Shown here one piece after another: positions 25,025-37,194 of a stretch of 64,000 nt of DNA. The position numbers were made by a program, and so were the translations under genes. The number at the start of each line of letters is the position of its first letter. Position 1 is the first letter of the stretch. Under the pieces are notes generated by a model. That model saw only the letters and a list, made by a program, of their open reading frames with translations. It did no database searches and was not told the DNA's origin. The DNA lies in NCBI GenBank assembly GCA_028554795.2, contig CM068841.1, positions 20,393,308 through 20,457,307 of the forward strand, given 5' to 3'. The stretch is from Sinohyriopsis cumingii. Lineage: Eukaryota; Mollusca; Bivalvia; Unionida; Unionidae.

Positions 25025-25265
25025 TGAAATGGGGCCCCAATGGCCAATTGGCTCATGTAACTCACCTTTACCAATTATTCACATTTCACCTGTCTGCATG
25101 GGTTCAAGTCACATCTTGGCCAGAGTGGGTATGCAAGAAACTTGCCAGTAACTTCATCCCAGGGGTCTTCCTGGATTTTTCCTGGATTCTTCCATCACCA
25201 AATGTACTAGCCTCCATATATAGCCTATCATGTGCTGAAAAATTATGTGAAACCCACAAAAAAAC
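25025..25265 (+). mobile_element. SINE family B copy
   Basis: The tRNA-like head has GGGCCCCAATGGCCAATTGG and the box B-like GCATGGGTTCAAGTC. The tail region has ACTAGCC...TATAGCCTATCATGTGCTG and ends in GAAACCCACAAAAAAACAAA. It is shared in order with 39.5 and 41.0 kb. Confidence 0.6.
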
Positions 25266-25559
25266 AAATCTTTTGAATTTTTATATATAAAAAAACAATC
25301 CCGTTTTGTTCTTAGCTCTGAATAGCAATATCAAACTGTGTGTTAGTTGGTAGATGACAGTGTCATGGGCAACATTGCTTCAGGGCTCTACGTTGGAATC
25401 AAACTGGATCCATATATCATAAGGTATCAATAACTTCGTGCAGTTGTAAGTTTTTCTTCACTTCACAAGTAGTTTGATTCTCATATTTTTTAAATGGTGA
25501 TTGTAAATTGGAATTATGCAGATTTTAAGTTTACATTTTTAAACTTTTTTACATTTCAG

Positions 25560-25694
25560 GAAAAGGATTATGGTGATATATCAGAAAGAAAAGCTCTAAG
25601 GGAAAGGTTGAAATGTCACAGCTTCAAGTGGTATCTCGATAATGTGTACCCAGATAAATTTATCCTGGATGAAAATGTCCATGCATGGGGAATG
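25560..25694 (+). CDS. GALNT exon: end of catalytic domain and linker
   Basis: The exon encodes 45 residues, [20 protein letters not shown] then [20 protein letters not shown] and HAWGM. YGDIS.R..LR..L.C..F.WYL.N.YP is the conserved GALNT C-terminal catalytic segment, and the cysteine pairs in the fold. The following residues link to the lectin domain. The acceptor is ACATTTCAG (25551-25559) and the donor ATG|GTAAGT. Both ends are phase 0. Confidence 0.95.
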
Positions 25695-25814
25695 GTAAGT
25701 GCTAAATTGTGCAATGATAAACTCTTTTTATGACCGCAGGTTGAAAAGTTAAAAAGCACTGTTGTTCACAATCCAATGAATACATGTGTAAGTATGAATA
25801 TCAAAAAAAGGCAG

Positions 25815-26042
25815 ACAGCCCATATATTCTCACTTATAAGTCAGGTCATCTGCAAATTGCACCGACCTAGAGCTGCCATTGCAAAATGTGCCAGCAGAGC
25901 TGGGACTTTGCAGTTTGTTAGGAGTAATCAGTCGAATAAAGAAAATAAACTCTGATCTGGTGGCAGTTCATGACAGAAGATCATGGTATTGGTTGTTTGT
26001 AGTTGGACTCAACCTATATGTAGGTATATATGGTAACTTAAA
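25815..26042. mobile_element. MITE-like element, family C
   Basis: About 220 bp with inverted ends: CATATATTCTCACTTATAAGTC on the left and the near-reverse-complement of ...ACTCAACCTATATGTAGGTATATATGG on the right. The body has GACCTAGAGCTGCCATTGCA, TTTGTTAGGAGTAATCAGT and CTCTGATCTGGTGGCA, all shared with copies at 42.7, 47.6 and 50.7 kb. No coding capacity. Confidence 0.65.
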
Positions 26043-28255
26043 TGTATCCCATCCAGGTTTCCACATGTTTGAATATCGATACTTCTGTCCATCTGTCTGT
26101 CAGTCAAGTGAGCCATGGTAAGACTTAAGACTCATCATCAGAGTTTTGCAAGATAGAGCCAGTAATAAGCTTCAGAGTGCCATTAAAAACCATCATCTGC
26201 CCATCTCAAGAAGCCTGTTAGCAGGATCCCCCAAAGACTAAATTATGTAGAGAAATGAAGGTTTGTTGGCATGTTTGTAAGCACATATAAATGACCTTTA
26301 TTAATTTTCAGGCCACTAAAGCAATTTTTCAATTTCTCAAAATTTCTGAGATTTTTTTTTTACCGTTGCTTGTTTGATGACAATCTTGTTAACTTGCTTA
26401 TACGAATACCACTTAACATAAACCAGTTAATTAGTGTAGTCACATATGATAACATTATGTAAATGATGTGATTAGTTTTGAGGCCTTTAAAGAAGGTTTT
26501 ATACACCCCACAAAAGCGTAGCATATAATGTTATGATATTGTATGTCTATCTGTCTGTTACCAATTTCATTTTTGCACAGTACCTGTTTTTGTCCTCCAT
26601 CTACAGTTACCAAACGTTGTGGATGGCTTGTAATTGTAGATAGGAAGGGCTGTATTGTTGTTGTTTTTTGTCAGAAGGTCAAAGGTTAGGGTTAGTGCAA
26701 CTGAAAAAAGAAAAATCATTTACATGCAAAACTGCCAGCTTTTCAATGTTTTGAGTTATCAAACGTTGTGGATAGAGTGCGCTTGACATATGGAAGCTTT
26801 TTGATTTGGGGTCGGAATGTCAAAGTTCAAGAACACTGTGACTGATAGGTGCTTAGTCTGTCGAATACATTCCCCAATCACACTAATGTAAGAAATGAGT
26901 TCCCCTATCTCTTGAATCCAGCAGTTCCAGACAGATGAAAATTTTGTTTCTCCCATCTGTAAATTAAATAGACCAAAGAAAAAACTCTTAACCATTTTCT
27001 ACCCTTGCTACCAATAGGTTTCTAGCAGTTGTTTAGTTTAAACTTTCACTGCAGCAAGATCAACATTTTCTTTCACTACCTGGATGAATTTGTACACGCA
27101 AAGATTTTGCTAATTATATCTCTCCTTCAAATAAGGGTGGTGATATATTATATTTTATGGTTTGACAAAAACTGATAACCTTTTTTTTGTTGTTTTAAAT
27201 AGTGTTTTATCTTTTAAACTTAGTTAACTTCGTTTCCTGGACCAGGCAAATCACAGGTGATATTGTTACTTCACACGTTTTTTTTGTACTGCAAACTCCA
27301 CTTATTATAATTATTTATGGTATCACATGTGTTGATATAACATGTTGACATTTTTTTTGTTGCTCCTCCCAGGCTTGTTGTCATTTATTATCTTTAGAGA
27401 AAATAGTGATGGCCAGGTACTCTTAATGCAGAAGTTCAAGGTCAGCAAGAACAGTCATGTCACTTGCCTCGCATGTATGAGGTGTACGTCAACAGCACCT
27501 TGTAGTGTGTTTGTATTTCTGATCAGAGGGGACTTGGATATTGGGCATGAGGTAAAGATGAAGGTGAAAGACCTAAAGACAAAGAAAAAATCTTTGGAGG
27601 TTGGCATCTTGAGCGTTTAGCTGAAATTGTCGTCTGTTTTGGTGGGGTACATTCCTATGGTGCCGCCCTTTCAAAGAGTCTGATGAAATTGTTGTAAACA
27701 AATCCATGCACCTGCAGATGGACAGCATGGTCATGACGGATGTGTCGATGCTACACTATTCTAATTTTGGAGCTGCAAATGAGTAGGTTTATTCAAGATT
27801 CAACAGCACAGTGGTTCTTGTTGGGGGTGTTTTGGCCTCATGCACTTTCTCTGGGTCCTTTTTGTAGTGATTTGAATTTGCTGAGTCTCCTGATATTTGG
27901 CAGCCCCAACATGCCAAAGTATGCCCTTAGAATCTGATCTGGCTGATATTCTTACCTGTCTTCATTGCCACAAGCACCGCCATCCTGGTAGTTAACCTTC
28001 ATTTCATCTGTCTGGTGGGCTGTGCATACCAGGCAATCAGATTATCCTATTTACAAAATAATTTGAGACATCATATTTCTTGGAATACCATAAATTCCAT
28101 TTTTAAGTTATTTTTCATTCACTGTGTCCTAGGACACATTGTTTTTTGAGTCAAAAGTTATGGATCACCTTTTAAATGACTCAAAAATTTCATGTCAGAT
28201 AATGTGCTGAAAATTAAATTTTATTAAAAATAATAATAAACTGTGCACTTGAGAC
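26043..28255. other. Intronic sequence with old dispersed repeat
   Basis: About 26085-26350 resembles 15730-15900. The rest, including reading frames at 27342-27620 and 27740-27937, shows no known domain. Confidence 0.35.
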
Positions 28256-28650
28256 AAAACTCTTTTATCCACTGGAGCAATACCTCATAAACCAAACCCT
28301 ACTCCTGCACACATATATCCATGCTTTTGCAGCATGAATACTTTTTTTGCTCCCTCACATCATGAGAAATTATCACTGGAGGCAACATATTTCCGCTGCA
28401 GACACTGCATGGACAAAAGTTACATTTTTTTGTGTCACCACCAGTCATGCAAATTCTCACACATTTAATCCCCTTCTAATAGACATTCCATCCAGGAATG
28501 AGGTCAAAGTACACTGGAGTTTCATCCATGTTAATGATCATACCATCAGCAAAATTGTTTTCTCTATTGGCCTTCTCGAATTCATGGAATGATTTTATTT
28601 TCTCCACCATTTCTTCTGGGAGATGCTGGGTTAAAGCTGGCACGAAGTAC
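28256..28650 (-). pseudogene. Decayed pogo/Tigger-type transposase fragment
   Basis: Read on the - strand from about 28625 downwards: LPEEMVEKIKSFHEFEKANR, then INMDETPVYFDLIP, a stop, then VRICMTGGDTKK and LPPVIISHD. NMDETPV carries the first catalytic aspartate of pogo-type DDE transposases; the LPEEM...F and TGG...LPP spacing also fits. At least two in-frame stops and loss of the later catalytic residues show it is dead. It is not a continuation of the Tigger copy at 16.7 kb. Terminal repeats were not identified. Confidence 0.75.
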
Positions 28651-29316
28651 TAGATTGTGTCACTTTAAAAAATGTTCCATTGTTTAAATTTATTTTCAAA
28701 ATTATCTATTTTATTGTAACATGCAATGTGTGTGGGTGTGTGTGCAAATTCAACTTAAATTTATTTTGTTTCTTAAGTCTTTGGACATATGACGTAGGTG
28801 AAAAAAGTTTCACTGTATGTTCTGGGACAGGCAAAAAAATCATCTATTTATATTGTCCCAATATATGCTGTAAATACAGTACTCATTTCCACGGGCTGTC
28901 CATCTCATTGTATACAGAACTGTAATCAGACCAGTATAATCAATCTGCCCATGTTATAGACCAGCCATCAGTCTAGTCATCATTATGCATTGCTTTCTTC
29001 CCAGCCTTCTTTCTTAATTGAAAATAACAGCATCAGTAATATAGCACAGCCACTGGGTCCAGCCATTATTAAAGGAGACCAGAAACCAATGGAAATATAG
29101 AATAATAATAAAAGTACTGTAGCAGAAAACCTTATTGTGAAGTATCATCTGCAACCGTAATGCCAATATTTAAATATTGGCCTATCTTCTAGGAGCTGAA
29201 TTTCTGTGAGCTCGTATGCAAAATTTCCGCGCCTATTTGGTTACTTTCGGGATGTGACATCATAGTAGCGACTCCAGCAACCCAAGTGGGAGTTGCCAGA
29301 GTAAAAGACAATACTG
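28651..29316. other. Intronic sequence, nothing recognised
   Basis: AT-rich sequence between the transposase fragment and the THAP remnant. Confidence 0.35.
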
Positions 29317-29650
29317 TTTTGCGTTGCTTACGGGTGTAATAGAACATTAAGAAAAGCCTGTGGACAACATTTTTTCTTTTTCTTTTCTGAAAGATAAAGG
29401 CATAATGAAAGAATGGATACATTATTACAAACGAGTTGATTTCAAAGCAAGACCATACAGCACTCTGTGCTCATTACATTTCTCAAAGGAATGTTACTAG
29501 AGGGATCATGAAAAAATGTCAGCTCAAGGATACGCAAATGCTAGGCCTAGACTAAAAGTTGGCGCTGTTCCAGACATACCTTTGGACACTTTAAATCCTG
29601 GGAAAAGTGTTAAACGTGTGAATTACGAAAATAGGCAGAAGGCCGAGTAA
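29317..29650 (+). pseudogene. THAP zinc-finger domain remnant
   Basis: The first segment reads FCVAYGCNRTLRKACGQHF. After a +1 shift the frame continues KEWIHYYKRVDFKARPYSTL then CSLHFSKECY, a stop (TAG), and after it LKVGAVPDIPLDTL. This is the THAP pattern: C-x4-C, a conserved W, R.DF.P/A..S.LCS.HF, and a terminal AVP.I. All four C2CH zinc ligands are present. THAP domains are DNA-binding modules of P-element-type transposases and of many animal regulators. A frameshift, a stop and no start codon point to a decayed copy of either kind. Confidence 0.7.
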
Positions 29651-31049
29651 GTGACCACAAAATGCAAGAATCAGTTCACTGATCTTTTATCATCACCAGC
29701 AGTGCTAAAAACAAATCTGATAGCCCGAGACCCTGGGGCCCTCTGATTTTAGTTCCGGCCCATCCTGTATTCAAAGTGAGGTGCCCGTCAGGCTTGTCAA
29801 AACTAAAATTGTTTGCATGAGGAAACTTTGATCACGCTGGTGAAATGAGTAAATGTATTTTCAAGATGTTGACATACATGCCTTAACAAGGCACAATCTA
29901 AATCAAATCACCAGTCCTATGTGAAATTGAGATTTGATTTTAATCAAACGGAAGCTTTGCTAAAAATAAGATTCTAAACCTGTCGTGTTTCAAGAAGACA
30001 CAATTTTCAGTAATCTTATAAAAATTGAAAATTTAAAATAAATGTCATTGTATACATGTAGTATGTATAAACGGTAATCTGTAATGATTGGAACTGATAT
30101 AAGACTATTCCTTGGGCAGTTTAAATAGCGATTAAAAGAAAAGAGGTCAAAGTTTCACATTAACTGGCTGACAATAGAAACTGGGGGGGGGAGACTATTG
30201 ACTCAGACCCCCCTTGCCTCAGTGTGCGAGCGCCCATGGGACGTGCCTTTTCTCCCTGTGATACACCTTATTATTCCCCCAGGACAAGCCCCTTCTACAT
30301 ATTCTGGTCAGCTCTGGCTAAATTGCAAAATAGCTAAGTTTTGATTTAAGTACGCAAACAATAAAGCCGGTGTGATTAATGAACATAATCCTTATCCTTG
30401 CATTGATCTTGTGAAAAGGACTGCCTTACGGACATACTTCAAAGAAACCATGTTCGACAGTGTGTGTATGTGTAAGCACCAGCAATTAATTACCAAATAA
30501 ACGATGCCTATTTTGTTGTTATTTACAATGACATGGACTTCATTTTAACAGTTCAAATCTGCAGTCACAAGTTACCATACATGTGGCAACTGCTTTTCTA
30601 AAGTTTTATGCCCCACCTTATTTCCTTAGGTTTAAGTCTTAATGCATGTAACACTGTTTGCTGAATAAAATATTTATTCAGAATTAGTTCTGTAGGGCCA
30701 CATATACTGCATGGTATATTTTGTTTTATTCCTTGTAATTTAATCATGGTAATTAAACTTTACATATACAGTAGAGGAATGTCAGGTGTTAACTGGCCGA
30801 GTTTCTTTGGCGGAAATGGAGATGCGATTTTGTTTGTGGAGAAAATTTCACAGTGATCATTTATTTAAGCTAATTGGTGACAATTTTATTCTTTTAACAT
30901 TTTTTAAACTATAGTACTGTTGTAGTTGTTTAAAAACATCTGAAATTTACTTGAATAATGTTTAATCTTCGCGTTCTATTTACTGAAGAAGAAAAAATGA
31001 AAAACAATGTTTTGTGATATTAATTATTTCGTCCAGTGCCGGATTTAGA
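29651..31049. other. Intronic sequence, nothing recognised
   Basis: No exon or repeat family identified downstream of the THAP remnant. Confidence 0.35.
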
Positions 31050-31140
31050 CCTGTGTGCATGTGATTTGATTTTTTTAATGTAGCTTTAACAATTTTTCAG
31101 TCATATCGCTACGATGTCTGCAGTGTGGCAATTTAGACTG
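31050..31140 (-). mobile_element. SINE family A, 3' tail fragment
   Basis: Only the tail region remains: the - strand reads CTGCAGACATCGTAGCGATATG then GAAAAATTGTTAAAGCTACA. Confidence 0.75.
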
Positions 31141-33735
31141 TGGATTGCATACGTTATATCTATTTATAAATGGTTTGGGGTTGGTGTTTCTTCTTCTGAC
31201 AAATGAAAATTGACAGACATAATGTAATAATCGGGACTTTGCTGTGAAAAATTGAGAGATATTACGAGATCGGGATGTAGATGAGGAAATACCCCCAAAA
31301 TCAGGAGGTTTTTCTCCCGGCTTGAGAGTTGCCAGGTATGAACTGTCCGGGCTTCTGGAATTTCAGACAGAGCTTGAGTTTATTTAAGTCACCAGCCCGG
31401 GGCCTGTGCCTAAAAAATGTATTTTAGCACTGACCAGTACAGTACATAAACTATTATATCAGACTGCAGATTCAACTTTTTAATGTGCAACCCAAATGTG
31501 GTCTCCTCCTGTCTGCCTCGCTCATCAATGTTTATGTTTGTATTCAAGGACTGGCTAGTATTGCATCACGGTACCACGTCATCTGTCGTCTCATCAAAAC
31601 TTGGAAAAACTCGGCAATTTACGGAATCGTGGTATCTTCCACGCAATATAATTGCTACCCACTTACGATATTTAATTTATAAACATTGCAGTCAAATTAC
31701 AGTCTGTAGAGAGTTACATATGTAAAAGGAAAAGTTTGATTTTTAGTCTCCTTTAAACTGTATTCAATGAGAAATACCAGATGCTGTCTAGGGATGATGG
31801 TACTTTTATTTCCATGCTGCTAGGTGTGTTGCTTGTAGACATGGGAGCTTGCTGGATGAAGACAACCCTTATAGTGAGTGCAGGGTAAACCTTGCTCTGC
31901 CTTTGCTGATCCTATCATGGGTTGGATAGAATTCAGTTTTATGGCTGCAGTGGAAAAAATATATCAGATCTTGACACTGTTCAAATGCCACAGCCTGTAT
32001 CTGAGCCAGACTTATAAAATCAAGGCTTTAATAGACATTGAGTTTGAGAAAAGATATCCATATATATTTGACTTTATTCCACATTAAGCTAAAATTGCAA
32101 AGATTCTCAGTTGTCTCTTGGACAAAATCTGGGACCCTGGTAATTCTAAAGCTTTTTCTATGAAAATCTTTTACTGGTGTAATACCGTATTTCATGTTAT
32201 TTTTCATGCACAAAAAATTAATTATTAATTTCAGTGATGAAAAATTATATGTAAAATAATTAATTGTCATTTGGTGGTACTGACCATGTACGAAAAATAA
32301 AGGGATCGTACCTGAACAAGTTCTATGGAACACATGTTACTCGACAACCTAATAGTACAAACTTACAAAGTAAACGTACATTTTCTGTCTCATTTTGCTA
32401 TTAATGAACGAGAGACAGAGAAAGAAAGAGAAGACTATGTCTCAGTGTGCAAGCTCGTCTGCATTTAAAGCATATATTGCTGTTGTGCTGTGCAATGTTG
32501 GCAAAATGATTAAGATGGTGTGAACATGTATTAGTTATGGGTAATATTTATTGGTAAATTGTACACAACGATATGAGGCATCATTGTCAAGACATTAAGT
32601 GCAACTTGTATTTTTACATTAACAATAATCTCGTTATCAAATTGTGATAAAAAATAAAGAACTTGACATCACACGTGTGTGTGAGAGAGAGAGAGATGAA
32701 ACAAAATTTTGTCAGTGTACAAGACTGTTTATTCAGGGTGGTTTTTATTTGTAGCATTTGCAAAGAGAAAAAAAGTGTGTTACCTGATGATTGTGATAAT
32801 CCTCATGTATTACAACCTTACTATATTCCATTATCAGTAAACACCATTAAATCATCAATTCATTCTTGTTTTAATTACAATGTACATTGTCACAACAACC
32901 ACATGGCTATGCAGTGTTATATACATGGTAATTAAACATGCTTAGCCCTTTGGGTTACTCCTGTTGAAACCAGATTGAATGCAAGAATCGACAGAAGAGG
33001 TCAAATCAGCGAGGCTGCCAGTAGGGAAATGAAAATTTGTCAGTGTGCTATTGAAGACGTTGTCCATACAGCAGATGTTATAAGGACAAGCGTTCATATG
33101 CATTACTTGTTATTCAAACTTGCCAATAAAGATAATAGTCGGGTATATTGTAGAATATATCTGCAATAAAATGTTAATTATATCCAAGTCAAAACAGGAC
33201 AAGTACTTAAAAGATAGTATATGTATGTATACAAATCGATTTAACGGAGTCCATGACTTTCATATTTATGATAGAAGATGACTAGGTTTTTATTTTTTAT
33301 GTTTGTATGACTATAATGAAACAATAAGACTAGTTGACCAATGGTCTGTGGTCTTCACCTTAGCGTGTACTGAGATGTAATTTTTGTTGGATAAGAAAAC
33401 ATCAAAAGTCTTCTGAACTCCTTTTAAAATGCACATGGTGTTTTGTTATGGTGACGGACCTAATAAGGAGAACTAATTAATGATAATATTTAAAAGTATG
33501 GTTTGTGAAGTCATTTGTCCATTTGTTAAAAAACACCAGTAGATATTGTAATGACAATAAGAGAGCTTATGCACATTGGCTCCCACATGATTTTTTGCAG
33601 GAGAGGGGGTTAGTCAGTCATGGCCAGGAGAGTTACTATAGTATGCATTCTTAAACTAAAGCTAATATTTACTAAGCATTTTGAATAGAATCTTGTGACA
33701 TATTTTCAGCTTCATTTGCATGATTAACCTTGTTG
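31141..33735. other. Intronic sequence, nothing recognised
   Basis: Contains short GA-rich tracts (about 32405-32430 and 32685-32697). The 90- and 101-residue frames here have no recognised domain. Confidence 0.35.

Positions 33736-33737
<2 letters not shown>

Positions 33738-33800
<63 letters not shown>
33738..33800. repeat. (TA)n microsatellite
   Basis: About 30 TA dinucleotides, giving poly-IY frames on the - strand. Confidence 0.95.
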
Positions 33801-33802
<2 letters not shown>

Positions 33803-34964
33803 CAGTATGATTTTTGGTAGGGTCACATGACCCCCTTGACTTATGCTGGGGGCACCCATACTTATGCATCAATCAATGAATCATTGTATTTTCTCACCAA
33901 CAATCAATTATTAATTTTTGTAAAAACAAAATGGCAATATGCTATTTTCGATCTTTTTTACAAACGTAAATCTTAGTAGAAATTTAATATCTGATAATTT
34001 AGTGGATTTTTTTGAAAAATACAAAGTGATATGTATAAAAAATTAACATACATTTAAATAATTATTATCTTGATAACTGGATTATGTACAAAAAATTAAA
34101 GGGTACAGAAAAAATACATGAAATACGGTATTATGGATACAATGGGTAGGGTGTACACATACAGTGCTGATGTTTTGATTGTTGATAAGAACATTGTAGC
34201 AGTAATGATTTCTGCATCACCATTCTGCCAGGTAGATCACTCTGTTTTATCTCACTTCACAACTTATAAATCAAATGTGGTGATATCATAAGTGCTGCAG
34301 TAATCATGCATGGGATTCTATGGCTCACATGCCAAGGTTAAAAATATGGCAATCCACGACTCTGTTGCCAACACCTTTATGGCTGCTTTTGCACATCATG
34401 ATCTAATATGACAAAACATATTTCATGTGTTTGTTGTCATAATCTCTCTTTGGCTCAATGCTTCCTGATTCACCACCGCTGTTCAAGAGATGTGTAGAGA
34501 ATGTGCACAAGCAGGCACTGCAGCAGATTTCTCTCCAGCACTTTAACTCCACCATTTTAGACCTTGACATTCTTGGTCACAAAGGGGAGATGATCAGAGT
34601 CAGATGGTTAGGCTGCCAAGTCCTAATCAACAACAGCAGGTTTGGTTGCAAGCTGATATCGTACAGAAATGGACTTTTAAGTACAGAAGGTAACATTATG
34701 AAGTGCAAAGGAAATAAAGTTTTTCTATACCCCAGACTTTTCCATCTTCAATGAGTTTTGTTAGCCTCTTTCTGGACAATCCAACTTCATGTAAATTCCT
34801 TTGATTTCCCTTCCAAGGAACAATGTAAAATCTCCATCTCTGCCTTTTGGCCTTCAGCTCAGCTCAAGGTCATTTATAAAAAAGTCTTTATGTCATCTGC
34901 TTGTTCAGAACCTCCTTGATTGGTTGGATTTATTTGTTCAGATTAGTTTTCAGAGTAATTATGT
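33801..34964. other. Intronic sequence, nothing firm
   Basis: The 98-residue frame at 34458-34754 could belong to the DIRS-like remnant that begins to be recognisable about 0.8 kb downstream, but no motif supports this. Confidence 0.3.
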
Positions 34965-35256
34965 ATGTGTGTATGTGTGATTTAGATTTTTAACGTAGCT
35001 TTAACAATTTTGCAGTCATATCGCTACAATGTCTGCAGTGTGGCAGTTTAAAGTGATGTCTAGTACTGGGCATCATGCCACAGACATGTAGCATGATGTC
35101 CCACCCAGTCACATTATCTTGACACCAGGCTGACCAGTCCTAACACTAACCTCTTAATGCAGAGTACCTAGCACGGCAGCTGTTTGTACCATTTTTAGAA
35201 GTCAAACCCATGACTTCCCACATCTGGAGCGGATGCTCTAACCACTAGGTACTGAC
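34965..35256 (-). mobile_element. SINE family A copy
   Basis: Complete in outline on the - strand: head with CTAGTGGTTAGAGCATCCGC, body GTTAGTGTTAGGACTGGTCA and GATAATGTGACTGGGTGGGA, tail TTGTTAAAGCTACGTTAAAA. Box B is damaged. Confidence 0.85.
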
Positions 35257-35579
35257 ACTACACTGGTTCTTCCATCATTTGGTAACAGTCCAGATGGGAC
35301 ATATTTCCAGTAGACTCAGTGGTTTAGCCAATTCTGTCAAATAGTGGCCAGACTGTGCATACCTAGTGGTCTGTTTACCTTAAATCTTTCAGTGGATTTG
35401 CAAACTTTAGTGATGCTGCCCACCTTTGTATCACTGACTCAAGATACAGCATCCTGTGCCATAGATGATTTTGCAGTCATTCTCCACCTGTTCTCAGCCT
35501 GACTGTAATTCAGAAAATTCAAGGCCAGAACCAGACTTTCAAAGTAGTTTTGGTAGCGCATTCAGACCCGACAAGTTCT

Positions 35580-36400
35580 GGACGAACATCTGATAAGCTT
35601 TGCATCATCTCCAAGAAAATCCTAATTAAATCCAACACACTTCAATCTGAACAGGTTTTCTCTTCATGCTTGGCGCTTCTTATTCAAAGCTTACTTGAAA
35701 AAGGAGTTTAGTTTGAACATTCATTCAGGGAGAGATTCTCACATGTTGGAAAGTTTTCCACTTTGAATGCTTATGAGGGAAGTGGCAGATTTTCAGGAAA
35801 TTGTGTAAAGACAACAATATCATCCCTTCAAACTCTCAGCTGGACAACTTTTTTTTTTCTTTTGCTCTTTGAAGATAAATGATAAGCTCTTGTTACAGTC
35901 AGGACACACCTCTCCATGACTTCAGTTCATTCAGATTTAATGGCAGGGTGAATATCGACATTTAGACTTGCTGGCGTGCTTTGATCCATATAGGAATCGA
36001 TGTTTTTGACTTGGCTTAACTCAGATAAGTTTGAGCTCTTAGCCAGAACTTCACTGAAATGGTATAAGACATGTTTTCTGGGTGAGTATGCTGCATGCCC
36101 TTTTAATGGACCCAAATTGATTTCAGTTCAGATTGGACATTTCCTTGGTTCTAATGAAATAACTTTGCTTCACAGCTATGCCATCTTTGAACAATCACAT
36201 GTTAGTCATCTGCTTTTGCTCCTTCATCAAGACTTGGAGAGTAACAGGGATGCAAAACCAGGTCCATTCTCTCTGGCATTACTTGAAAAGTACCGTGAAA
36301 AGTCTTGGATCCTCCATACATCTTTTTTCTCCAGTTATGGCAGGAAAGGAGGATATAACCCCTTGTGACTTGACATTGTAGTTATGTGGGTAATATTTTA
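35580..36400 (+). pseudogene. DIRS-type tyrosine recombinase remnant
   Basis: Pieces in three frames give, in the right order, SLHAWRFLF, STLNAYEG, IFRKLCKDNNIIPSNSQLDN, LLLFEDK, TWLNSDKFELLARTSLKWYK and TCFLGEYAACPF. This follows the N-terminal SAM-like and early catalytic part of DIRS/Ngaro tyrosine recombinases (Y..W..F..WC....I.P...L, then S.K..T.FL..LA). These elements integrate by recombination instead of a DDE integrase. Multiple frameshifts and stops show a dead copy. Reverse transcriptase and split terminal repeats were not recognised. Confidence 0.6.
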
Positions 36401-36625
36401 TGAATTGTTGCAGGATGAAATATGCCTTACGAGTTTTTCCAATAAGATTATCTCAGAGTCTCATATTCAGTTAGAAGCTTTTCGAGATATAATAGCTGAT
36501 GGCTGACATACACAGTAAACGTTCTGAAGTTTTTATCTCCAGGGTCTGTTGGCTGTGGCCCAGATGACCACCAGATCCATTTGAGGTCAACACAATAAAA
36601 TGATTCAATCAAGACACCCTAATAG

Positions 36626-36868
36626 GTCACCTCTCTTAAGCAACCACCTGTCTTAAACACTCTTTTCTTTTCTTAGTGCATCCCCCAATCTCAGTAGCAT
36701 TAGTTAGAAGCTCAACTACCTATTAATTCCAGCAACCATGCAACAACAAAAATTGTTCAACTTTCTCATCTATGTACCACCTAACTTAGGAAGCGATTTT
36801 TATTGATTTTTATTAATGTTTGCTTAAGATGGTGTCTAAGACAAGTGGTTATGTAAGAGAGGTTTTAT
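36626..36868. mobile_element. MITE with ~35-bp terminal inverted repeats
   Basis: The left end reads CACCTCTCTTAAGCAACCAC then CTGTCTTAAACAC. The right end, reversed, reads AACCTCTCTTACATAACCAC then TTGTCTTAGACAC. About 240 bp with no coding capacity. The ACCTCTCTTAAGC start resembles termini of Tc1/mariner-pogo MITEs. Confidence 0.75.
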
Positions 36869-36972
36869 TTATTTTAAGATTCTAAAACAATTCACAAACT
36901 CTTTTTTTTATCATTTTGTTTTCATTTGTTTCATGTTTTACATCATTTTCATAATCTTTTTCATATTTTAAG

Positions 36973-37080
36973 GTGAGAAATCCAGCCAGCAATCTGTGCC
37001 TAGATACATTAGGAAAGGATGAAAAGACAATATTTGATATAGGATTATTTTCCTGTCAAGGTGGACAAAGTGCCAATGAG
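36973..37080 (+). CDS. GALNT exon: lectin alpha repeat
   Basis: The exon encodes 36 residues: VRNPASNLCLDTLGKDEKTI then FDIGLFSCQGGQSANE. The CLD motif of a ricin-type trefoil repeat is intact, with the partner cysteine in LFSCQGG. The usual QxW at the end is replaced across the exon boundary by NEVF, similar to the NQVFSY of GALNT1-type alpha repeats. The acceptor is TTTTAAG (36966-36972) and the donor GAG|GTACAA, both phase 0. Confidence 0.93.
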
Positions 37081-37194
37081 GTACAATTTTAGATTGTCTT
37101 TATTATTGTGAGTCTGTGAAATCTAATTCACACTCTTTTTGCTACAAAGATTTTTTTAGAACTTAACAGCAGATGTGCTGTTAAATAAACATAC

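Noticed and set aside
36220-36260. DLESNRDAKPGP in a + frame, faintly like a 2A ribosome-skipping motif
   Set aside because: The D-x-E-x-NPGP core is interrupted by three residues, and the segment lies in a decayed DIRS recombinase, where such a motif is not expected.
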